DNA of 64,000 nt from Rhodocollybia butyracea (lineage: Eukaryota; Basidiomycota; Agaricomycetes; Agaricales; Omphalotaceae): assembly GCA_015501585.1 (NCBI GenBank), contig JADNRY010000010.1, positions 620,001 through 684,000 on the forward strand, in the 5' to 3' direction. The notes under the pieces were generated by a model. That model saw nothing but the letters and a program-made list of their open reading frames with translations. It was not told the origin of the DNA and ran no database searches. The position numbers and the translations under genes are program-made. Of the stretch, positions 28,606-39,183 are shown piece by piece. Positions within the stretch are counted from its first letter, which is position 1. Each line of letters starts with the position of its first letter.

Positions 28606-29165
28606 GGTTACGTTGACACTGACAGAGTCGGGTGGTCGTAGTCGATGATCTCTTCTCTACAATCAGCCTCGGGCGGCTCTTGCTCGGGCGGTTCGTCGAA
28701 AAGGTCATCCAGGTTGTCCCACCCAGACGCTTCTGAGAGTGTATGCCGGTTCTTCACCGCATGGGCAGCCAACGCTCTTGGTGGGACAAATTTGGAGTAC
28801 TTGCCTATGTAGCCATGTCCAGTTCAACGCTGCATTAAAAAAAAACTTCTCGCTTGGTTTCTTTGAGGTTATGGGTTTGAGCGATGGAGGGATGCGGGTT
28901 CAAGCTACCGCAAAGCGTCCATACAGTGACCTCTTGCCCCACTGTTTTCTCCACTCCTGCGCGAGTTTTTTTCATGCAGATGGCGTTGGTGCGTGGTTCC
29001 ATCCCTCGTCATTGGCCATCTCAGTCCCTAACTTTGCTATTTCATCTGCCCGTTCTTTCCCAAGTCCCCAGGATCCCGGAATGGCTGGGTGTCAATGCGA
29101 TTTGCTTACTTACGCGATCGCGCTAAATACATGCTTGGGACGCATAGACTCTGCAATGCTGTGAT
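28606..29165 (-). mobile_element. Decayed LINE (non-LTR retrotransposon) C-terminal remnant
   Basis: Minus-strand fragments in two or three frames resemble the end of Agaricomycete LINE proteins. They are ERADEIAKLGTEMA (last RNase H block), EWRKQWGKRSLYGRF, TRIPPSLKPITSKKPSEKFF, GHGYIGKYSKFVPP and the zinc-knuckle-like GCPCGEE. In-frame stops and frame changes separate them. After them an open acidic tail (SGWDNLDDLFDEPPEQ ...) ends at about 28606. No reverse transcriptase domain, poly-A tail or target-site duplication was identified. Assignment is by memory of the family and moderate in confidence. Confidence 0.5.
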
Positions 29166-29359
29166 CAGCACAGAAGCCGTCGCACGAAACGCACGAAAAA
29201 AAAAAATTACATTATATACATATAAACAAAAGCAGAGCAATAATAGTTAACCAATAAGCGTGAACTGAGAGAGCGAAGGTGAGGCTCGTCAAGCGAGGGT
29301 TTTAAACTGATAGGGCTGATTTTTTTAAGAGCGCCGCGAACAACCGGGAAAGGGCACTA

Positions 29360-32300
29360 TCAGTCCTTGAAATCAGGACAGGGTATATCGTTATTCTTCA
29401 GGAGTTGCCTAAGAGTCAATGCCCTTGTGCGCCATATATCCTTTTCTTGCTTTAGATCCTGTACTGTGGCTTCTAGACGCTGGGTATGTACCAGCTCGCG
29501 CTGCCTGCTCCGCAGTGCAGCAATCTTAAGAGTGTTCTGCCACCTTTTATAGGCTACTTTTTCCTGGTCCGTAGCGTTCTCCGCTGGAGGCAGTTCATCA
29601 TTCTCGTACTCAGACTTCAACTGAGCCTGAGAAAGCGAGAGCGAGGCACGACGCTGTTGTTCAAGGTAGTGTGATGGTATCTCCTTGCGAGAAATCATCG
29701 GAGGATTAGGATACTTCCGAGTTTGGGTGGGGGCTTCTGGGCCTAACGGAGCATCGGGGGAATAGCAGCTCAGTGGTGGTAGATGGATGTTGATTGTTGG
29801 GGTGGTTCTAGTAGGACCCACACTGTCGTAGCTTTGCCCATGAGCATCTCGACGTTCTCGACGTTGGATGGGAACTTCAGTGGAGTGTGTGGACAAGCTT
29901 CGAACCTGAGAAGGATGATGAGCCATCCAGGACTCTGGCATTGCTGAGTGCTGCCGTTCAGGTAAATTGAGGATATTTACCGAGTCCTCGTGGATGGGAT
30001 CGAACGGATCTGTGGATAGACCTGGACCAAATGAATTATCTGCTATCTCACTCTCCGCGAATAGCGCTTGAGCAGTATGATCACTTTCATAGTTATGGTG
30101 ATCGCCAATAAATTGCTTAGAATAGACTTGTAAATGGCCACCACCAATTGGAGCAGCTTCGTTGAAAGACAAATAACGATGCTTTGTGTCCCGATCATTG
30201 TGCGAATCCAAGGTCCCAGAAAAAAAGGTATTCGAGGACGAGCCTGAGATATCTGAGGTTCCAGTAAAAAAGGTATTCGAGGACGAGATGGAGAGTGCCG
30301 GTGAAGAAGGGACTACGTCCGATATCTCAAGGAGTCGGTCGTACGCTCTCGCAAAATAACCGCAGCAGATGCCTGCCAAATATAGGTTTTCAAAACTTCG
30401 TGCAATCGCTGGACGTACATACCATCGTCGTTCTCAATCATCAACTGGTGCTGGAGGCGAGAAACAAGCTCTACGTCATCTGGCATCTCCTCTTCTCCCT
30501 ATAAGAGGTTTTTTTTTATCGAATCGAATAAGTGACTATTTAACCAAGAACTCGCCTCAGACTTACCTTGCGCATGGCCCACATCCAGTCACTGTCATGT
30601 GTGATTGCTATTTCCACTTCCGGATGCTGAAAAGAGAAATGAATCAACGCTGGGTACCCACATTGAACGGCTTACCTTGTTAAGGATCCACTTATTCAGG
30701 ACATCCGATGGATGATAAGACTTTTCCATTCCGAGTCAGAAACATGCCCAAAAAGGAGAATGGCAAGTGACATACCTCGGACCAAAAATTGAAAGAATCG
30801 TCGGAGGAGTCACTCTCGGTTGTAGTCTCATCCTCTCCAGTCGAATCAGAACATGAGTCCAGTGTCCTGGCATAGTCCTGCTGGGAAAGACTTTCATTCG
30901 GAGCACCGTCTGGGATGCCGGTATCATCTGAATCCCGGTTGGGATCTGAAGAAGGTCGCGAAAGGCGATCTAGCCCTAGCCACGATGAAGGTGAGTTCTT
31001 CCCCTTTGATCTCGAGACCCCATCAACGTCAGCATCTAAACCGTTCTCACCAATCACAGACACTTTGACTCTCGTCTTTACCCGTCCTTTTCTAAGAACG
31101 ATTTTGAATCCACGAAGAAAAACACATTGATTTTTGAATCTGCTATCACTTCCGCTTTGGGCCGCAGCATAGATGTTCGTGGAGAACCAATACTGAGGTC
31201 CATCGTTTTGACTGTCTGGGTCGGGTAATAGCTTCAGATGGACTTCCCCGTGTGCATTATTATAGCAAGCTGTTCCCCAAGCGCGCGCCTTATTACAGCC
31301 AGTGATTAGGTAAAGATTCTGAACACATCTGGCGCGGGCATAGGAGAACCAGGCCTGGGCATGATCTTTCGCATATTTGCGGAATGCTTCAACATCTGTA
31401 TGGTCAACTTTATTGCCTCCTTCGGGTAGAATCAGTAAGGCACCGGTGGATGACGTTGGACTTGTAAATGATAATCCTGCGCCGAATTTGTCTGGTACCC
31501 CACTAGAGTCAATCATAAGTTGAGATCAAGGATACACGCGAGAGCGACCCAACACGCACGGAAGTTGTTGTTGAGTTGGGATCCTGGCGCGCGCAATGGA
31601 TGAAGGGTTACTGGCAACATATTCTGCAGGACTGTAGTAGTCCTCGGATCCGGTGATGTTCTGCGGGTTAATATCCAGTCTTTGAAACCCATCTGGGACA
31701 CCTGCAACATTCACCGGATCATCTGCGGCACAACGTATGTTGAATAGATAGATAAATGAACCCCTTCCATTTAAATACCCAACGTCCCCAATTGTGATCC
31801 CATTTTTGCTGTATCCGCTGGGTAAATGCTCATCAGGTTTCGGATTCCATAATGGGAATCCTTCATTTTTAGGAAGAAGCAGCTTCGAATACAGTTCAGC
31901 TTCATTCCACGGTAATTGGGAGAGAGGATATGTTGGAGGAGAAGGACAAAATGTTGGAGGAGAGGAAGTGGAAGATGGCGAAGGAGTAAGGTAGCCTTGA
32001 TAAGTAATGGATGAAGACAAGCGGGGGTCAGAGTGATGAATAGCTGGAGTATTGGAAAGATGATGGGAGTAACCATAGGAAGAGCTCGAGAGAGTATAAG
32101 GGCTTAAAGGGATATTTACAGGATGAGAGGAGGAATCCTCAGGTGTCTGAGCTAGAGGGGGGAATGGTGAGAACCATCTGAAGAAGGAAAATTATTTAAA
32201 TGATTAGTATTAGTTCTATGGGAAGCAAGAGGAGAATCTAATTCCATAGAATGGTTTGGAGGAACAGGAGGAACAGGAGAAGTATCAGATATGGAAGCAG

Positions 32301-32421
32301 CAGGAGAGTGAGTTTCATAGTTAGCCGAATGAGGTGTATCTCCCATGGCAGTATATGTGAATGTGCAGTTGTTTAGGTTGAATCCAGAGGATCCCGAAAA
32401 AAATTGTCCAGGGTCCCCCAT
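29360..32421 (-). CDS. Agaricomycete-specific 'GASGF/ADDPVN' protein with C-terminal bZIP-like region
   Basis: I recognise the first part from memory as a large, unnamed Agaricomycete family. It has an N-terminal FSGSSGFNLNNCTFTYTAMGD-like strand, a Ser/Pro linker, IGDVGYLNGRGSFIYLFNI, CAADDPVNVAGVPDGFQ, GALLILPEGG, YLITGCNKARAWGTA and FKNQCVFLRGFKI. Then come YHPSDVLNKWILNK and VEIAITHDSDWMWAMRK. Through in-frame introns (for example after DD at about 30410) the same gene continues into a 340-residue tail. That tail ends in a bZIP-like stretch: KRWQNTLKIAALRSRQREL, then a leucine heptad (LEATVQDLKQEKDIWRTRAL). The start is ATG 32421. One frame break lies at the G6 run 32157-32162, where a seventh base would join the frames. 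Function unknown; a DNA-binding role is inference. Confidence 0.7.
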
Positions 32422-32651
32422 CTTCAACCATGGGCTCGGGGGTTTGCTCCAGTAAAAGGCAGGCCGCAGAGAAGCTAATATACAGGCGGCCAATGACCTG
32501 CAAAACCTGGGTTAAACTATGGATAGCTATGAACAGCTATATGGAGTGCTCTGACATAGCAATCCATAGCAGTCCATACGACCCAGAGCCCGTTGTCAAG
32601 GGCCGACTCAAGGCAGTTAATGGCTGTTCCTCAACGGGACCGCGCCGGTTA

Positions 32652-32680
32652 TTCCTTCCTTCCTTCCTTCCTTCCTTCCT
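32652..32680. repeat. (TTCC)7 microsatellite
   Basis: Seven tandem TTCC units seen directly, about 230 bp upstream of the start of the minus-strand fusion gene, so within its likely promoter. Confidence 0.9.
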
Positions 32681-32871
32681 ATGGAATGCAACCAGTGCTC
32701 TGATCAAAGCTCACGACGCAGGTATTTGGCGTTGGCGGTCCAGCAATAGCATCACCGACGTCATGTACTCTGGTGCCTTTTCTCACAAACACCTTTTATA
32801 AATTTAGCTTACATGGGAAGATGTAAGCGATAAATATAAGTACTAAATCCTTCTTGAAAGACTCAAGTTAA

Positions 32872-33036
32872 AATGCCATTGTATCGTCCGAAATTGTCCC
32901 CTGAGGGAAAAAGGCTCTTCTTCTGCGAAGATGCCAGAGTTGGTCGAGTTTTGAAGGCGCCGTGTTGAGCTCAGAATGTATTTAACACAAGATTTAACAA
33001 ACAAGTTAACAAATGGAAGTCGGGAAAATATGTTGA
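32872..33036 (-). pseudogene. Truncated duplicate of the methionine aminopeptidase first exon
   Basis: The minus strand reads IFSRLPFVNLFVKSCVKYIL, then RRLQNSTNSGIFAEEEPF. The aminopeptidase at 28210 reads [16 protein letters not shown], then [20 protein letters not shown] similarity extends about 165 bp in the same orientation. The start codon is changed (ATA instead of ATG) and a short insertion lies after RLPFV. The frame shifts after AEEEPF, and similarity then stops. No later exon of the enzyme follows. Same strand, about 4.8 kb from the parent, with the fusion gene between them. Confidence 0.85.
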
Positions 33037-33040
33037 GCAA

Positions 33041-34529
33041 AAAGCCGCCGTAGTATACTGGGGAGGTTCAAGCTCCCAAGAGGACGATTGGGAGTCCCAG
33101 TAGCTATTAGAAGAGCGGCATATTGGCTGAACTCACCCGACATTGTATTGAATACATCAACAGCAATCCAACAAAACTCTGCACAGAAGCACCTGACCTA
33201 AAGTAACATGGTAGGTAGATCTAAGATAGCTGCATACCAGTACCCATTATGAACCAACAGGGTTCCATGCTGCACATATCTCGAACGGATATGTGTCACG
33301 GGTATCTTCCATACTCCCGAGAGCCACAGTATACTCAAAAGTCTTCTCTTCTGCCTAACTTGACTGCGAGCTCTCAGGTAAATTGAAGCTCTTATACAAA
33401 GTATGGAGTGGTCATTGCAGCTGAGAGGAAATATGATGACCTCTCCATATAACAGTTATTCTTGAACTTGGTCTATGTTCAACTTGAACCTAGGACTCAC
33501 TCTCGTCATTCATTGTCTTTGACCATCTTTATCAAGACAGGAAAGGGCATCACCATTAAGGGCCCAATCCATGGCGGTCCGAGCGAAGGTCAGACTTTGA
33601 CTGGTAGCGGCACTTGGCTCCAAGGATATCGATAAGGCTGAGAACGATGCAGTAGTAGTCGAAAGTTCATGTAATATACGAGAAATGATATCACTGTTTT
33701 CATAACCATGGCACTTGCGATCGCAAGCCATAATAGACTGTGATATCGCCGAAGGGATCCACGATATCTGATACACGATGAGCCAGGGAGTACGCACATC
33801 ACACAAGAACAACGGAAGACCCAAAGATAGACGGAAAGGCTACGAACGAGTACAATAAAAATTTACCCACCTTTCGCATCATAATACTTGTGTCCCCATA
33901 TTCCTATTGCTCAAAGTTAGCAAAGTCGGCTTCGCAGTTCTTGTCTTCCTACTTCTTTAACGCTTTGCCGCCGGTCCTTTCAAAGATACTCTCATTCTCA
34001 AGGAGACGGTGCACCACTCCCTCGAATTTCCACCTCGGGGAAACGTAGGCGGGCGTACGTAGGTGGGCGAAATACTAAAATGCACACGTTAGCCGTTTGG
34101 ATCCGGAATAGTGGAGTAGATGGAGGCGTTATCCTTCATATACTATCATTGTAAGAGAATATGAACGTTCGACGTGACCAGTAGCGGCGCCGAATTGCAA
34201 CCTCACAGTGTCACTGGCAGGGTGGAGTTGATATCAAACATCGACAGCTCGAGTACCATTCAGGGAGTTTGAGTGCTAGAAAAGACTGTCCTACCGCCCT
34301 TATCCATGAATATGTCAGAGATGGTTCGAAATTTTGAAAAACGGTGATACAAGGTGATGGTGGTAGAGAAGACATAAGCGCTGAAGATTCGATAAGCGCC
34401 GTTCAAATTTCCTTCTTCAAACGATAATGGCGCATTTTCCTACTGGTAGTAGGAACTGCAGCTGTAAAATCAGATGTATGAATAACTCTGCGACATACAG
34501 TTTTATCATTAATTCATACACAGATATCT
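33041..34529. other. Intergenic stretch, no gene supported
   Basis: About 1.5 kb without a recognisable gene. A minus-strand frame at 33510-33824 (containing SQSLTFARTAMDWALNGDAL) has protein-like composition but no domain I know and no joined exon. Confidence 0.4.
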
Positions 34530-35470
34530 CATTTCCCTTGAACCTCTCGCCACTCTGGATGACGATGCTGCCAAGATGCTGCTGAAGGCGGTGGAGGGTC
34601 GAGTTCCCGAAGAGACGGTGACGGTGACGATGGCGACGTGGGGAATCGTACGGGACCAGGCAGGGAAAATAAGAGTAGAGAAGGGAAAAAGGCGCGTCAA
34701 GGTCAAAACAAGAACCGGCGCTTCGGGAAAGTACGAGACGAGCTGGACATCTGCTTCAAGATCGCTGCCGGTACGATATGTGAATTTGGAGCCGAACGCA
34801 AATACAACCACAACGTCTCAACTTATCTTGCTGAGAAGCCGCCTGATCTCCGAGTACCTTCCATCGGTGAACTCGTTGACGGAGAGGCAGATTCCACACC
34901 ACTTCGATGTCCTGTATTCGATGAATTCAGGGAGTGTAAGTATGGCTTAAGTGACGGTATCTCTCCGCCCACGTTCGGAAAACTCCTGCGGAAGACGGAA
35001 GCGAAACTCTGCCACTTATTGTCAACGAAGGAACTCAACTACATCAGCGCGGAGACGCAAAAACTGTTGAGGACGAAGAGGTATCCGTTTCTAGTTACGG
35101 GTTCTTATATTCGTGAACTGCAGGAAACAGATAAGAGAGAGCAGGAAAAAGAACTCGAGAGGAAACGTCTCAAGGAAGAGAAAGAGAAGGAGCTATTGGA
35201 AGGGCCTGATAATGTGGTTGTGATGCAAGGACCGGATCAAAATGTGAACGAGGAGGACAGTAGTCACAGAGAGTTACAGTAGTACTGGAACGAGACTTCA
35301 AAAGCTTCATCAGACAGCCGTGGACGTGACGTCCGCTCCTCAAGCGACTGTCGATACTCCAGATGTTCCTGCATGGTCCATGGGGAAAAAATAGGCTAGA
35401 CTGGAGAGGCAAGACCTGTGCGTAAACTAGACCCTCGTTACCGGAGTCCTCTATACTTAGAACGAGTATA
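34530..35470 (+). pseudogene. Truncated tRNA-dihydrouridine synthase 3 (DUS3) copy
   Basis: DUS3 makes dihydrouridine 47 of tRNA. The frame ending at 35282 carries the N-terminal part of the family: DELDICFKIAAGTICEFGAE, STYLAEKPPDLRVPSIGELV and TPLRCPVFDEFRECKYG. The first CCCH zinc finger has Arg where its third Cys should be. The second finger stops after ECKYG and an internal stretch is missing. A later block reads TKRYPFLVTGSYIRELQE, and after the stop RLDWRGKT is recognisable in another frame (about 35395-35420). The catalytic TIM barrel is absent. It ends about 80-130 bp left of the Ngaro element. A broken duplicate rather than the working gene. Confidence 0.75.
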
Positions 35471-35552
35471 AGAGAGTATAAAGTGACTAGCACGTGACAT
35501 GATAAGATCAACTGTGGCGTTTTTTGTGGGCAGTCGCAGTGCGTCAAATTAA

Positions 35553-35891
35553 TCGGATTTAATCTTGGATTACTAGAGTCTAATCATCAAGTAAGTCGGT
35601 AGCCTCTGCAGCGGCAGCTTCACACTCACCTGAACATTTCCACCTCATAAGGTCGCAAGTGAAATGTACTGACTTGACCCGCCTCGTACGGCCGAAAGTG
35701 GTCAAGTCATTTCAGGTGAGTCATCGTGTCTCAGCTGAGACTCGCGCTCACAGTATCATGCAGCTACCTAGTGAGACAGAGCCACAGCTTACTTTTCTCT
35801 CTGTCTTGCCAGGTTTGTTTCGTGCATTTCTCTCTATTTAGTGTACAGCTTACTTTTCTCTCTGTATTGCTAGTTGGTTACAAGTGAAAAC
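35553..35891 (+). repeat. Ngaro split direct repeat A1
   Basis: Matches 40292-40630 base for base except one A/G difference (CCTCATAAGG here, CCTCGTAAGG there). It starts TCGGATTTAATC and ends CAAGTGAAAAC. It contains an inverted pair CTCACCTGAA / TTCAGGTGAG and a doubled CAGCTTACTTTTCTCTCTGT word. Confidence 0.95.
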
Positions 35892-35932
35892 ACCTTTGAA
35901 TTTATACAAATTCCATCTATATCTCATTTGTG

Positions 35933-37133
35933 ATGCCCGACGAGTCGAATGGACGACAAACCATATCTACCGAGGACATCGAATCACTTGAGCGAATTGT
36001 CCAACAGTTCGCTGAAGGGAACCTTACCAAAATCGAGGCTATTGGAAGTCTCAGCGTATCTGTTGCGACGATCTGCGCCAGACGTAACATTGTTCCTCAT
36101 GCCTCTATCATCCAACCCTATGTTGAACAATTGGATGCTCATGACAGAGAGAACGCCGCTGCTAGAGCAAGAAGCAATACTGCAGATACTGGGAATCAGC
36201 CTGGTGGTGGTGAACCGCGAGACACCGGGCAAACAGGTGACCAAGACCAATCTGTGCCAAACGAGACTGCTCCCAATCCTAGGCGACAAAGTCCTGCTGA
36301 AGGTAGTGATGAGGAAGGGGAAGAACGACCTCCTGCAAAGAAAAAGCGCGTCGATCCTTCAAAATTCAGTTGGAACGATGAAACCAAGGTTTTCCTTGAC
36401 TCCTTTGCTGTCACGCCTGCGCACGAAAAAAATCCGTAAACAAATCGAGCTTTATTCTGTTGACATCAAGGCGACTCTACGAAACCTCCACACATCCTAT
36501 GGTAAACCGTCACTTCCACGATCCCAGTGGAAGAATGTCCTTCTTGATGGCTTTGTTGAATTCAATGAAATCTTCAGCAGTTCATTCACTATTGAACCAG
36601 ATGAATCAGATCTCCTCGTTATCGGTGATACACACCTTGAATTCCAGAAACCCAAAGTCATCTCCAAAATCAAAAAAGCTACCCAGTGGAATAGTGCATG
36701 GCGCGTCTATGAACAGGCTGTCAAGTTTGCTTTCCGTGGTCGAGAGCTTGAGCTTGAAAGGTACTGGAAACATATCAATGACCTCTTCGAAGCCAGACAT
36801 GAGTCCACTCACGAATTTGTCATCAATTATGACCGAGCTGTCCAGATCTATGTTGGAGGACGACGGGATATCCTCCTCCATGAAATTGAAAAGTTCAGTC
36901 ATATCAAAGAAGCTCACCTCTCCCCATCTGGGGTCTACGTCCTTTCCCATCCAAGTGGTAGTTCTAGTGTTGGGAATGGAAAGCGTAAGAAGAAGCAAAC
37001 TGATGTGTGCAAAAACTTCAATTTCCGACAGTGCTCTCGTGTTGATTGCTCATACCGACATGTCTGCATCTACTGCCAATCCACTGATCACCTTGGACCA
37101 AAGTGCCCAAAGCGCACCAGTGGCTCAGCCTGA
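35933..37133 (+). CDS. Ngaro Gag-like protein, one frame break
   Basis: First frame from ATG 35933: an acidic/Gln-rich N-terminus, a basic PPAKKKR segment, and FSWNDETKVFLDSFAVTPA. At the A7 run 36426-36432 the frame must change (one base too many) to continue IRKQIELYSVDIKATLRNL ... TQWNSAWRVYEQAVKFAFRGR. It ends with zinc fingers CKNFNFRQCSRVDCSYRH and CIYCQSTDHLGPKC before the stop at 37131-37133. The fingers and the WxxAWxxYxxAVxFAF pattern fit Gag of Agaricomycete tyrosine-recombinase elements. The frame change may be an assembly error. Programmed slippage is less likely because the needed direction is +1. Confidence 0.75.
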
Positions 37134-37146
37134 GCTTGCTGCTAGG

Positions 37147-39183
37147 ATGAGGTTGCCGGCTGGTGCGATTAATGGTGCAAAGGCTCCAATAGGTTCAGTG
37201 CTGTCGGGTTTCGGAGCGGCAGCGTACTCAAGAGGTGTGTTAGCAGCAGATGAGGATGAAGAAATACTAGCAGAGTGTGATGTTGACCGACAAAGCTTTC
37301 TACCAAAATTCATGCGTGGTATGGGCTGGAGGAAAGGTTCATTAGCATCAGCGAGTCGAACTGTCTGGTTCACGGAGATTGATAATCCTCTTCCAAGGGT
37401 TCCTCCACACGAGTTTGAGAATGAAGTTGTCACAAAGACGATAGCAGAAAATCCAGATTTATTTCGAGTTCCGCAAGTTATCAATGTCGATAGATTCGAG
37501 TCGCTACTCTCTCGTCACCCAAATCAGCCCTTTGTTCATTCCGTGATGACTGGACTGCGCGAAGGTTTTTGGCCATGGGCTGATACAAAGTTTGATACAG
37601 GGTACCCTGTCACCTGGGACAATTCCTGGGCTCCTCCGCCTACAGAATACGAAAGGGATTTCATCAATGGTCAGCGCGATATCGAGTTCCAGAAAGGCCG
37701 TTTTTCACGCACCTTTGGTCCTGACCTTCTCCCTGGCATGTACAGCACACCCGTTATAGCCGTTCCTAAGCCTCATTCAAATGATCTCCGCCTAGTTTCG
37801 AACCAGAGTGCTGGCGAATTCTCCCAAAATTCCATGATTGACCGCATTCAGACAAAGGGTGCACGCCTAGACACCATGCAGCAGTTTATCCCGGCATTGT
37901 TGCATTACCGTAGAGAACATCCTTTCGAGCGGTTGATTTTATGGAAGTCCGACATATCAGAGGCATACAGATTGCTCCCTATGCACCCTTTGTGGCAGAT
38001 AAAGCAGGTCACAACTTCTAATTTGCCTACAAAGAATGAGTTAAAGATGGGAACATACAGAGGTGAAATCAAGCGTAGTGTTGATGGGTGTGCGACGTTT
38101 GGCAGTAGCGGCTCCCCTCGTAATTGGTTCTCAGTCATTGGTTTAGTCATCTGGATTGCAATTTACATTAAGCTCATCGAGTTCATCTTTGACTTCGTCG
38201 ACGATGCCTACAGCTGGGAACGTGAAGACAACATGATGCTCTACAAACCTTACAGCAAACTCCTCCCTAAAAAACAGACTCAGCTTCTCTACCTTTGGGA
38301 TTTCCTCGGCATTCCTCACAAGGAGAGAAAACAGATCTTCGGTTCCACTCTAACAATAATTGGATTCCTTATCGATCCTAATGCAATGACAATTACCCTA
38401 CCTTCTGAAGCCAAAGCGGACTTGGTTCATTGGGTTCACGAGTTCATTCACACTCCATCTCGGCGCCGCACCTTACATGAATTCCAAGTCCTCACTGGTT
38501 GGATTAATTGGTCATTTAATGTGTTCCCTTTGTTGCGCCCTTGCCTTTCCAACATTTATGCCAAGATGAGAGGGAAACTGAATCCGAACGCTGGTATCTA
38601 TCTCAACAATGCTGTAAAATCAGACCTATCCTGGTTTCTCTCTCATGTCAAGCGCTCCTCTGGCATTTTACTTTTTGAAGGAATGGATTGGAATCCGGAG
38701 ACTGAAGCGGATATGACTGTTTATTGTGATGCATGTCTGGAAGGAATGGGCTTCTGGATTCCTGAGCTGCTGCTAGGTTTCTACTCGCCTACACCAGTCG
38801 ACTGCTCACCTAAAGGTCTTATCTTTTTCTTTGAAGCTCTGTGTGTTGTTTCCGCCATCCATGTATTTTGTCAGACCATGCTCGCTGATGTAAACCCAAC
38901 TCGGCGTGTTCATTTTTCCATTTTCACGGACAACCATAATACAGTCGATATCTTTGATTCCATGAAAGCCAGTCCACCTTACAACCCACTTCTTTGCACT
39001 GCTGTCGACCTTTTGCTTCAATATCACGTTGACCTCAGGGTCACCCATATTAAAGGTGAAGACAACACTGTAGCTGATGCTATCTCTCGTCGCGAGTTTC
39101 CTCGAGCTTACTCGCTTGTTCCGGGACTTGTTATCAACATTTTTCAACCCCCTCGAGAGACGCTGGGGGCAGCCTCATCATGA
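37147..39183 (+). CDS. Ngaro reverse transcriptase-RNase H
   Basis: The open frame runs from 36460 to 39183, but its first part is an out-of-frame overlap with Gag, so coding is placed from ATG 37147 (MRLPAGAINGAKAPIG). RT motifs: SNQSAGEFSQNS, LWKSDISEAYRLLPMHP (first catalytic Asp), FDFVDDAYSWE (catalytic Asp pair) and FGSTLTIIGFLIDP. RNase H motifs: MTVYCDACLEGMGFW, FFFEALCVVSAI, FTDNHNTVDIF and IKGEDNTVADAISR, which supply all the expected acidic residues. No stop or frameshift. Its TGA overlaps the ATG of the recombinase (ATGA at 39180). It is expected to copy the element RNA to DNA. Confidence 0.92.
   Translation: MRLPAGAINGAKAPIGSVLSGFGAAAYSRGVLAADEDEEILAECDVDRQSFLPKFMRGMGWRKGSLASASRTVWFTEIDNPLPRVPPHEFENEVVTKTIAENPDLFRVPQVINVDRFESLLSRHPNQPFVHSVMTGLREGFWPWADTKFDTGYPVTWDNSWAPPPTEYERDFINGQRDIEFQKGRFSRTFGPDLLPGMYSTPVIAVPKPHSNDLRLVSNQSAGEFSQNSMIDRIQTKGARLDTMQQFIPALLHYRREHPFERLILWKSDISEAYRLLPMHPLWQIKQVTTSNLPTKNELKMGTYRGEIKRSVDGCATFGSSGSPRNWFSVIGLVIWIAIYIKLIEFIFDFVDDAYSWEREDNMMLYKPYSKLLPKKQTQLLYLWDFLGIPHKERKQIFGSTLTIIGFLIDPNAMTITLPSEAKADLVHWVHEFIHTPSRRRTLHEFQVLTGWINWSFNVFPLLRPCLSNIYAKMRGKLNPNAGIYLNNAVKSDLSWFLSHVKRSSGILLFEGMDWNPETEADMTVYCDACLEGMGFWIPELLLGFYSPTPVDCSPKGLIFFFEALCVVSAIHVFCQTMLADVNPTRRVHFSIFTDNHNTVDIFDSMKASPPYNPLLCTAVDLLLQYHVDLRVTHIKGEDNTVADAISRREFPRAYSLVPGLVINIFQPPRETLGAASS

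Noticed and set aside
35659..35841. Identical 60-codon frames in both A repeats (also 40398-40580)
   Set aside because: They exist because the repeats are identical; the peptide has no recognisable feature and the repeats are non-coding in related elements.
36460..37146. First 229 codons of the long RT frame as extra coding sequence
   Set aside because: This part is the off-frame of the Gag coding sequence with its zinc fingers; RT-like sequence begins only after about 37150.
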